Assembly (NCBI GenBank): GCA_014800815.1
Contig: JAAVFI010000002.1
Coordinates: 1-51,081, forward strand
Reading direction: 5' to 3'
From: Bacteroidales bacterium
GTDB lineage: Bacteria; Bacteroidota; Bacteroidia; Bacteroidales; Muribaculaceae
Length of the DNA stretch: 51,081 nucleotides
The notes beneath the pieces are model-generated. The model did not search any database. It saw nothing but the letters and a program-made list of their open reading frames with translations, and was not told the DNA's origin. Below, in pieces: positions 43,960 to 51,081 of this stretch. Every line of letters starts with the position of its first letter. The first letter of the stretch is position 1. The translations under genes and the position numbers were made by a program.

Positions 43960-46704
43960 ATGGCAAATAAGACCAAATCATTTTCACTTGTTCAAGCGAC
44001 CGACGCATTAGAGCAACTCGGGCAACGTGGCACATCTGCACATGAATTTATCTTTGAGTTACTCCGCATTTTCGCCGGATATGGAGATGGTCAAATACGT
44101 CGTGTTAAGGAAGGGTCGGGTAATCTTGCAAAAGATAAAGAAACCGTTCTTATCAAGAATCTTGTCGCATATCGTCCCGCCCCCGTTAATACCATCAACG
44201 GGGACTGCTCAAAGTTATATGACATTGTCAATGCCATGCGAGACGATGCCAAGATTACTAAACAATCACCACGTCTTTACATTACAAGTAATGGTGTGCA
44301 TGTTGTAGTTTACGACCCGAAAGATAATGATTGGGATGAGAATAGTATCGAATTGCTTTGGAAAGACTTTGAATTTTTCACGCCTCTTGCAGGTATCGAA
44401 AAGATTCAGTTCTCCGAGGAAGCTGAGGCCGACGTTAAGTCTGCCGAGCTCATGGCGAAACTCTATGACGATATTCGCCGCTACAATGATATTCGAGACC
44501 CACAGACGGTACATGCGCTAAATGTGTTTATGTCACGTCTGCTTTTCTGTTTCTTTGCCGAAGATACAGGATTGTTTCCCGAAGAAAATCTTTTTACCAA
44601 TACACTTAGAACCCATACAAAAGAGGACGGCTCTGATCTCGGCGAGTTTATCGACCGAGCATTCTTTGCTATGTCAACCAACGTCAAGGACGCACTGGAT
44701 ACTTTACCTGACCTATACAAGGTTTTTCCTTATGTAAATGGAGGCCTATTCAAAGAGCGTTTTCCCATTCCTGTTCTCTCTCGCCGAGCCCGCACGTTGA
44801 TTATAAATTGTGGCGAATATAACTGGAGAGAGATTAACCCTGACATCTTCGGCTCGATGATTCAGGCGGTTATCACGCCCGAACAGCGTGCCGGACTTGG
44901 TATGCACTACACATCGGTGCCGAACATCGAAAAGGTTATTTGCCCGCTTTTCTTCGATGAGCTCGAAGAAGAATTTGAGGCTGCTCGTAGTGAAGCTCGC
45001 GAAAAAATCGCAAATAATATCCATTCAGAGCGAGCCACACAGCGACTCCGCAATTTGCTTGGCCGTATGTCGCGTATCAAGTTCTTCGATCCCGCTTGCG
45101 GTAGCGGTAATTTCTTGATTATTTCATACAAACGGCTTCGCGAGCTCGAAATTCGTATCTGGAAAGAACTGCGAGAACTTTCAAAAACTGCTTTTCTTCC
45201 TGTACCAAGCATATCTCTAACACAGTTCTACGGGATAGAACTCGATGGATACGCCTGTGATACAGCCACTCTCTCGCTTTGGCTTGCCGAACATCAGATG
45301 AACGTTAAGTTTAAGGAAGAACTCTACGTCCTTCCCGAAACATTGCCCCTGAAACCATCCGGCCATATCGTCTGCGGCAACGCCTGTCGCATCGACTGGA
45401 ATACAGTTTGTCCCCACACGTCCGAAGATGAAGTCTACATCATGGGAAATCCGCCCTATCTCGGCAGTTCACTCCAAAGCCTTGAACAGAAAGAAGATAT
45501 GCGAATTGCTGTTGGCGAGTTCTGCAAAGGTTATAAAAAGCTGGATTATATTGCTACTTGGTTCTTCAAAGCATCAATATTCTGCAGGGACTCCAAATCA
45601 TCTTTTGCTTTTGTAACTACAAATTCAATTACACAGGGCGAACAGGTACCGATATTGTGGCCTGTATTATTTTCTACTGGCATTTTAATAAAATTCGCTT
45701 ATCCATCTTTTAAATGGAGTAATAACGCTAAGCATAACGCAGGGGTAACCGTGTCTGTTATTGGTTTATCTGTAAATCCCCATACGAGATTCCTATACAA
45801 AAATGGAATGAAACAGGTGGTTAATATGATTAATCCATATTTGGTAGCATCTGACTCCAAAATAGTAGAGCCATCTAAATTGCCCATTTGTAAAGTGCCA
45901 CTTATGACAAAAGGTAGTATTCCTGTTGATGGTGGAAGTCTCGTTTTAGATAAATATGAGGCGGAAAATATTCTCCAAGAGTATCCTTACGCCGATATGT
46001 TCATTAAAAAATATATAGGATCTGATGAATTACTGAACTCTGATTTTAGGTATTGCATATGGGTTGAGGATGAATTTGCTTCTGCTGCATATGAAATTCC
46101 ACCATTCTTCATAAGGTTTGAAAATTGCAGGCAGATGAGACTTAATAGTACAAAACAAGCCACTATTCAAGATGCTCAATATCCTTACCGATTTTCTGAA
46201 CGTAGATTTTTAGACACAGAATGTATTATTGTTCCGTCTCACTCATCAGAAAACAGAGCATATGTGCCAATTGGATATTCTTCAGAAGAATCTGTGATTT
46301 CAAATGCTGCTTTTGCGGTTTATGACGCGGAAAAATGGCTTTTCACCATACTGATGTCTAAAATGCACAACATTTGGATTAGAGCAGTTGCGGGAGCTTT
46401 AGAAACTCGAATTAGGTATTCTAATACGCTTTGCTACAATACCTTCCCATTCCCGAAACTAACAATAGCCCAGAAAGAGGAACTGGAGCGATTGGCGCAG
46501 AACATTCTCAACATCCGCGATGAGAATTTTGATATGACGCTCGGCGAAATGTATAATCCGGAAACTATGCCGGAAGAACTGCGCGAGGCTCATCATCAAC
46601 TCGACCTCGCAGTAGAGCGCATCTACCGTCCTGAGCCGTTCACCTCCGACGAAGAACGCCTCGAACACCTTTTCAAACTCTACGCAAAAATGACAAAGAA
46701 ATAA
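43960..46704 (+). CDS. MmeI-like class I SAM-dependent adenine DNA methyltransferase, nuclease site apparently lost
   Basis: The 914-residue protein follows the MmeI-type order: N-terminal domain (1-150), helical spacer (155-345), methyltransferase core with motif I FFDPACGSGNF (375-385) and motif IV GNPPY (496-500, N6-adenine type), a target-recognition region (about 550-825) and a C-terminal helical tail (833-914). MmeI-family N-terminal domains bear a D..ExK nuclease site. Here the equivalent strand reads ETVLIKN (61-67) without an ExK, so cleavage by this chain is doubtful (judged by eye). The target-recognition part is AT-rich (about 35% GC on sampled lines) against 43-58% in the core. 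It is the first gene of the four-gene operon. It should methylate a specific sequence and may guide the helicase and nuclease. Confidence 0.88.
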   Translation: MANKTKSFSLVQATDALEQLGQRGTSAHEFIFELLRIFAGYGDGQIRRVKEGSGNLAKDKETVLIKNLVAYRPAPVNTINGDCSKLYDIVNAMRDDAKITKQSPRLYITSNGVHVVVYDPKDNDWDENSIELLWKDFEFFTPLAGIEKIQFSEEAEADVKSAELMAKLYDDIRRYNDIRDPQTVHALNVFMSRLLFCFFAEDTGLFPEENLFTNTLRTHTKEDGSDLGEFIDRAFFAMSTNVKDALDTLPDLYKVFPYVNGGLFKERFPIPVLSRRARTLIINCGEYNWREINPDIFGSMIQAVITPEQRAGLGMHYTSVPNIEKVICPLFFDELEEEFEAARSEAREKIANNIHSERATQRLRNLLGRMSRIKFFDPACGSGNFLIISYKRLRELEIRIWKELRELSKTAFLPVPSISLTQFYGIELDGYACDTATLSLWLAEHQMNVKFKEELYVLPETLPLKPSGHIVCGNACRIDWNTVCPHTSEDEVYIMGNPPYLGSSLQSLEQKEDMRIAVGEFCKGYKKLDYIATWFFKASIFCRDSKSSFAFVTTNSITQGEQVPILWPVLFSTGILIKFAYPSFKWSNNAKHNAGVTVSVIGLSVNPHTRFLYKNGMKQVVNMINPYLVASDSKIVEPSKLPICKVPLMTKGSIPVDGGSLVLDKYEAENILQEYPYADMFIKKYIGSDELLNSDFRYCIWVEDEFASAAYEIPPFFIRFENCRQMRLNSTKQATIQDAQYPYRFSERRFLDTECIIVPSHSSENRAYVPIGYSSEESVISNAAFAVYDAEKWLFTILMSKMHNIWIRAVAGALETRIRYSNTLCYNTFPFPKLTIAQKEELERLAQNILNIRDENFDMTLGEMYNPETMPEELREAHHQLDLAVERIYRPEPFTSDEERLEHLFKLYAKMTKK

Positions 46705-46706
46705 TT

Positions 46707-47603
46707 ATGAATGAGTTACTCTATCACTATGCAACAGGAGCGAGTCTACTTGGCATGCTAAAAGACTATACCAAAGATACTCCAAATATAAAATTATGGG
46801 CATCTCATTATATGTACATGAACGATCCTTATGAATATGAAATAGGAGAACAACTATGTACTGAAATAATAGATCGAATTGAATCAGACTTAAAGATACC
46901 CGACGAATATCGGACAAAATCATTTGTGAATACACCCCAATATATTAATGCCGTAAAATCTTATCGTAGAACTATCGATGGACAATCAATTTGCCCCTAT
47001 CTAATATCTATGTCAAAGACGTTTGATTCACTTCATATGTGGAATATGTATGCGTCAAATGGCAATGGTTTAGCATTAGGGTTCAATCGATTAAAATTAT
47101 TAGGAGTTCAAATACTTCCAATGGACTGCCATTATTTTGATAACAATAGTCAATACAATAAAGAGATAATCGACAAACTTGAGCCAGATATTAAAGAGTT
47201 GTATCTCGAACTTGATCAAGAACATCCCTTAGACAATATTCAAGAATCTCTGAAAAACGGAGACCATAGTCTTTTTTACGATCGTCTCCATACTATATAT
47301 ACTTTAATATGTGTTTTTATTGGGATTCGTATTAAGGATATTGCATACAAGTTAGAGAATGAAGTTCGAATAACGACTCCGCACACTCCTGAAGAACCTA
47401 CAATTCTATTCAGAGAACGGAATGGTATAATTATTCCATACATTGAATATCCTATCCCTTTTGATTGTGTTGAAAATATTGTGGTAGGACCCACAGCTGA
47501 TTTTGACAGAGTTAAAGAATCGATCCTTATTTTCTTAAACTCGAAAGGTATACATTGGAATGAAGATAACATTATCCAATCTAAAGTTCCCTATAGAAAA
47601 TGA
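46707..47603 (+). CDS. DUF2971 protein inside the restriction-like operon
   Basis: The 298-residue protein has the DUF2971 signature: LLYHYATGASLLGML (4-18), IKLWASHYMYMNDPYEYEIG (28-47), SMSKTFDSLHMWNMYA (101-116) followed by NGNGLALGFN (118-127), and a late DIAYKLENEVRI (211-222). The biochemical activity of the family is not established to my knowledge; family members turn up beside anti-phage genes, so an effector or toxin role is possible. The gene starts 2 bases after the methyltransferase stop and overlaps the helicase start by four bases. It is distinctly AT-rich (30-33% GC on sampled lines) against 48% or so in the helicase, which suggests a different origin. No signal peptide or membrane helix is evident. 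Confidence 0.85.
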   Translation: MNELLYHYATGASLLGMLKDYTKDTPNIKLWASHYMYMNDPYEYEIGEQLCTEIIDRIESDLKIPDEYRTKSFVNTPQYINAVKSYRRTIDGQSICPYLISMSKTFDSLHMWNMYASNGNGLALGFNRLKLLGVQILPMDCHYFDNNSQYNKEIIDKLEPDIKELYLELDQEHPLDNIQESLKNGDHSLFYDRLHTIYTLICVFIGIRIKDIAYKLENEVRITTPHTPEEPTILFRERNGIIIPYIEYPIPFDCVENIVVGPTADFDRVKESILIFLNSKGIHWNEDNIIQSKVPYRK

Positions 47604-49573
47604 CCAACCTCGTTGAAGTAAAATACGCCCAGACAGGCAAGTCCAGTAATACCGATGAGCTTGGTATGCGCGAAATGCAAGCGATGGTCTATGCGCAGCG
47701 TAACCGTCAACATCTGCTTGTAAAGGCTCCGCCTGCATCGGGTAAGAGTCGTGCTATGATGTTTGTGGCGCTGGATAAACTCGCTAATCAAGGCGTTCGG
47801 AAAGTTATTGTGGCAGTTCCTCAGCAGAATATCGGTCGTAGTTTTAATAATACTCCATTGGAGAAATTTGGATTCTTTGAGGACTGGAGGGTTGCTCCAT
47901 ATTGGAATCTTTGCCTTAACGCCGGAAGCGAAAACTCCAAGAAATCGATAGTTCGTGAGTTCTTGGACGATCCTACAGCCACAAAACTCATTTGTACCCA
48001 TGCTACGCTACTTAACTCGCTAAATGGCATAGATGCGCGTAAACTCGACAATGTGTTCTTCGGCATTGATGAGTTCCATCACGGCTCAGCTGATGAGGAT
48101 AACCGTCTCGGCACATTGATACGCCGACTGCTCAACGAGACATCGGCGCACATCCTCGCCATGACCGGCTCATATTTTCGTGGCGATGCAGTTCCGGTGA
48201 TGCGTCCTGAAGACGAGGCAATGTTTCAGCCGACCATAAACTATAACTATTATCAACAACTCAACGGTTACAAGTGGCTGAAAAGTCTTGGCATTGGTTA
48301 TAGCTTTTTCCAGGGCAACTATCTCACTGCCATTCCCAAAGTTCTCGATACCACAAAGAAAACTCTTATTCACATTCCGCGCCCTAACAGCAAAACGGGG
48401 GCTTTTATGAATAAGCACGATCAAGTGGCTGAGATTATCAAGCACATAGGAGAGATTGTTGACCGCGATTATACCCATAATCTGTATAAAGTCAAAACTT
48501 CGGACGGGAGGATTCTGACTGTCGGTGACCTCGTAGAGGATAAAAAGGAGCAGCGCGACGCATTACAAGCATACCTGCAACGAATGGACAGTCGCGATTC
48601 TCTTGATATTCTCATAGCACTTGGTACTGCAAAGGAAGGTTTCGACTGGGAATGGTGCGAGCATTGTATCACAATCGGCATTCGTGCATCACTGACTGAA
48701 GTAGTTCAGATTATCGGTCGTTGTACCCGTGACTGCGAGGGCAAGACTCATGCACAGTTTACCAATCTCATTCCTTGCCCTGATGCAGCCCAGGATGATG
48801 TTTCAATGGCAGTCAACGATTTCCTGAAAGCTATATCCGCCTCATTACTCATGGAGCAAGTTATGGCACCCAAGTGGAATTTCAAGACAAAGGTCGATGA
48901 TGAAGATAAACCCGAAAAGCCGAATACACCTGGCGAAGATGATCACGTAATCGAAGTAAAGGGGTTGCCTACGCTCAATGAAAAGACGAAGGCGATTGTT
49001 GAGAATGACCTTGACACATTGGTTGCCACTACACTTTCTGATAAAAATATCCGCGAAGCAATTATCGGAGAGGGTATGGCAGAGATGATAACCGAAGTTT
49101 ACATACCCAAGATTATCCGAGAAACTTATCCAGAACTGAATGAGGCGGATGTTGATGCTGTTGCAAAGCATACTATCCTGACAATAGCAACTCAAGGCGA
49201 ACAAGTTACAGTCGATGATTCCGGCAACAGATTCATTAAGATTGCAAATCGATTTGTCAATCTTAATGAACTTGATATAAACCTCATCGCTGAAATTAAT
49301 CCGTTCCAACGCGCTTATGAGGTTGTAAGCAAGTCACTCACTCCTGAAGTATTGCGTACAATTCAATATGTTATAGAGGAAAAACGCTCGGTTAAGCTGA
49401 CCGATGAAGAAGCCATCTTGCTTTTCACAAAATATCTTCCCAAATGGAGAGAAGAGAATCCGGGCAAGGTAAAACCTGAAATTACCGATGGAGACCCATT
49501 AGCCCGAAGAATCGCTATGGCTATTGAACACCTCAGAAATCTTAAACGTCAAAGACTCGCACAGCAACAATGA
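47600..49573 (+). CDS. superfamily 2 DEAD/DEAH-type helicase/translocase of a restriction-like system
   Basis: The 657-residue protein has SF2 motifs: I APPASGKSR (43-51), II IDEFHH (156-161, a DEFH variant of DEAH), III MTGS (188-191), V GTAKEGFDW (342-350) and VI QIIGRCTRD (370-378). A long C-terminal region (about 430-657) starts with an acidic, proline-containing linker, continues as helices, and shows no nuclease motif I can recognise. The two RecA-like halves resemble those of HsdR and Res subunits of type I and III restriction enzymes. It may move along DNA or remodel it for the GIY-YIG nuclease. It overlaps both neighbours by four bases, so expression is coupled. Confidence 0.9.
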   Translation: MTNLVEVKYAQTGKSSNTDELGMREMQAMVYAQRNRQHLLVKAPPASGKSRAMMFVALDKLANQGVRKVIVAVPQQNIGRSFNNTPLEKFGFFEDWRVAPYWNLCLNAGSENSKKSIVREFLDDPTATKLICTHATLLNSLNGIDARKLDNVFFGIDEFHHGSADEDNRLGTLIRRLLNETSAHILAMTGSYFRGDAVPVMRPEDEAMFQPTINYNYYQQLNGYKWLKSLGIGYSFFQGNYLTAIPKVLDTTKKTLIHIPRPNSKTGAFMNKHDQVAEIIKHIGEIVDRDYTHNLYKVKTSDGRILTVGDLVEDKKEQRDALQAYLQRMDSRDSLDILIALGTAKEGFDWEWCEHCITIGIRASLTEVVQIIGRCTRDCEGKTHAQFTNLIPCPDAAQDDVSMAVNDFLKAISASLLMEQVMAPKWNFKTKVDDEDKPEKPNTPGEDDHVIEVKGLPTLNEKTKAIVENDLDTLVATTLSDKNIREAIIGEGMAEMITEVYIPKIIRETYPELNEADVDAVAKHTILTIATQGEQVTVDDSGNRFIKIANRFVNLNELDINLIAEINPFQRAYEVVSKSLTPEVLRTIQYVIEEKRSVKLTDEEAILLFTKYLPKWREENPGKVKPEITDGDPLARRIAMAIEHLRNLKRQRLAQQQ

Positions 49574-50760
49574 TTAACTGGGACAAAGAACTTGAAAAGA
49601 TTTTTGAAGATCCACTTATAGCTGATGTTACCGCGCCAAGAAAGCGTACTACCTCGAGTGACCGCCTTATAGCTGGTTTTCAAGAGATATTATCATTCTA
49701 CGAAGCTAATGGCCGACTTCCCGAAGACAATCCAACGGAATCTTCGCTCTATCATAATTGGCTCGGCGTACTTAAATACGAAAAGAAGATTGAGCGTTGC
49801 CGTCCGTTTGATGACCTCGGCATACTCCCTCAACCTGCAAGCACAGTAGAAGAACCACAGGCTGAATATCTTCGCGAGCTTACGGAGGAAGAACAGCTTG
49901 AAGTTATTCTCAAAGACCCGCTGCTCGAGGATATTAAGAACGGAGCAGACCTCGGACTGTTTGATATTCCGGAATATATGCACCAGCGTCTTGATGCACG
50001 CAAGGAAGCTGAGTATGTCGGAAAACGTCGTCCTTGTGAAGATTTTGACAAATACGCAGATGGTTTCAATAAAATTCAGCTGGGATTGAAATCGGGAACT
50101 CATAAATTAATCAAATTCAGCGTTAAACTTCTCAAGGTTGGAAGTTACTTTGTAGAAGACGGTATGATCGGGTATCTTGCAGCATTTGAGGACGAGGGTG
50201 TTAATCGGCATGGAAATCGTGATGGGCGTACCAGAGTTATTTATGAGAATGGCTCTGAATCTGACATCAGATATAAAACGATTACTAAAAATCTCTCAGT
50301 TACCGGCTATTCTGTGATGGACTGCGCAGACATACCGGCAGAAGATTTTGAAAAATCCTTCACCATAACAGATAAGGATGTAGAAAGCGGTACTATTTAT
50401 GTATTGCGTTCAAAATCTACTCGTCCCGAAATTGCGGCAATCAAAGACCTCTATAAAATTGGATTTACCATTACCTCTGTAGATAGTCGCATTGCTAATG
50501 CTAAGAATGAGCCGACCTATCTTTGCTCAGATGTCGAAGTTGTTGCAACTTGGAAAGTCTATAATGTAAAATCTTCGACGTTTGAGGCTCTTATTCATAA
50601 ACTCTTTGCATCCGTTCAATTACAGGCAACCGTGGACGGACACCGCCCGAAAGAATGGTTTATTGTACCGCTGAGAATTATTGAAGAAGCCATACAAGCT
50701 ATTATTTCTGGCAAAGCTGTTGAGTATGATCCTCAGTTCCAGCAATTAGTATATCTTTAG
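49570..50760 (+). CDS. GIY-YIG nuclease (T5orf172-type) of the restriction-like operon
   Basis: The 396-residue protein ends in a GIY-YIG domain: GTIYVLRS (274-281, GIY part), LYKIGFT (294-300, YIG part), Arg307, the catalytic Glu339 in FEALIHKLF and a closing WFIVPL (363-368). This is the T5orf172/Mug113 branch. Upstream, RDGRTRVIYENGSESD (218-232) is a segment usual in such proteins. The N-terminal half contains two copies of a short motif, EDPLIADV (13-20) and KDPLLEDI (115-122), each followed by helices, a likely internal duplication. It begins inside the helicase stop (ATGA). It is the probable DNA-cutting subunit; all visible catalytic residues are present. Confidence 0.88.
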   Translation: MINWDKELEKIFEDPLIADVTAPRKRTTSSDRLIAGFQEILSFYEANGRLPEDNPTESSLYHNWLGVLKYEKKIERCRPFDDLGILPQPASTVEEPQAEYLRELTEEEQLEVILKDPLLEDIKNGADLGLFDIPEYMHQRLDARKEAEYVGKRRPCEDFDKYADGFNKIQLGLKSGTHKLIKFSVKLLKVGSYFVEDGMIGYLAAFEDEGVNRHGNRDGRTRVIYENGSESDIRYKTITKNLSVTGYSVMDCADIPAEDFEKSFTITDKDVESGTIYVLRSKSTRPEIAAIKDLYKIGFTITSVDSRIANAKNEPTYLCSDVEVVATWKVYNVKSSTFEALIHKLFASVQLQATVDGHRPKEWFIVPLRIIEEAIQAIISGKAVEYDPQFQQLVYL

Positions 50761-51081
50761 AGTTTTCGTGTTCGTACACACCCAACGCTCTATTAGATGA
50801 CATCCCTATAGTTAATTCATTTCATATTTCCCCGCACCGCGATATCTACCCGCACACTTCACGCGTCGCGAGTCGTATCTTCGCGGCATCATGTCACGTC
50901 GCTTCCTCGACATAACCGCAGAATTTGCTCGGTGGTTTGGCCGTTCCCTCCGTTGGTGGGAGCGCAACATCATTTTTACCCTCGAGCGACAGTGACGTCG
51001 TCGCGGCGGCATCAACGTGCAGGTCGTTGACTATCCCGACACCGACTCCACAGAGGTGCTCATCGGCTACATCAACTGGCT
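50761..51081. other. 321-base segment with no identifiable gene at the right edge
   Basis: The composition rises again to GC-rich after the operon. A plus-strand frame is open from 50816, has an ATG at 50891 (MSRRFLDITAEF) and a TGA at 50993-50995, then continues in the same frame to the window edge as GINVQVVDYPDTDSTEVLIG with coding-like codon use. A minus-strand frame is also open from the edge to 50894. I cannot decide between a broken gene, two small genes, or chance. No terminator was seen after the GIY-YIG gene. Confidence 0.4.

Noticed and set aside
43960-50760. Assignment of the operon to DISARM, BREX or type I restriction
   Set aside because: No DUF1998, PLD, PglZ, BrxC, HsdS or HsdR-type nuclease is present; only the helicase and MTase classes overlap.

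Overview
The window looks like chromosome of a gut Bacteroidales bacterium, most likely Muribaculaceae or a close relative (inference). The grounds are repeated Bacteroidota -7 promoter elements (TAnnTTTG), a complete MoxR/Bat aerotolerance-type operon, a GH97 glycosidase, GldB-like, DUF5715 and DUF5723 proteins, a single-chain iron-sulfur L-serine dehydratase, and a base composition near 50% GC.

Layout. 1-291 is the tail of an unidentified plus-strand ORF. 308-4466 (minus) holds translation and maintenance genes: a TlpA-like thioredoxin, hpf, xerC, rpsU, an S1/P1 nuclease, rpmA and rplU. Divergent from rplU, 4658-11108 (plus) is a tightly packed run: DUF1893, a DUF5715 lipoprotein, a large AsmA-like protein, a HAD phosphatase and aroB. 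11132-12584 (minus) carries a universal stress protein and a small HTH protein. 12741-21133 (minus) is the eight-gene moxR-DUF58-orf-batA-batB-batC-batD-batE operon. 21347-24337 (plus) has a GldB-like lipoprotein and a GH97 enzyme, closed by a strong bidirectional terminator. 24389-35332 (minus) holds amidase/MCE, MATE/FAD-oxidoreductase, nfo/sdaA and gyrA/TPR pairs. 35580-43738 (plus) holds clpC-cca, a lipoprotein/DUF5723 pair and fabG.

43960-50760 (plus) is the accessory highlight: four genes with 4-bp overlaps or a 2-bp gap behind one good promoter. They encode an MmeI-like adenine DNA methyltransferase that seems to lack its nuclease site, an AT-rich DUF2971 protein, a superfamily-2 helicase, and a GIY-YIG (T5orf172-type) nuclease. 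Together they look like a restriction-modification or anti-phage system in which methylation, DNA translocation and cleavage sit on separate polypeptides, with DUF2971 as a likely later-acquired effector. The target-recognition part of the methyltransferase and the DUF2971 gene are clearly AT-richer than the rest. 50761-51081 holds no gene I can name.

No tRNA, rRNA, CRISPR array, insertion sequence or integrase of a mobile element was seen; the tyrosine recombinase is the housekeeping Xer type. Percentages of GC quoted for short stretches were counted by hand on sampled lines; all family calls are by recognition of motifs, not by database search.
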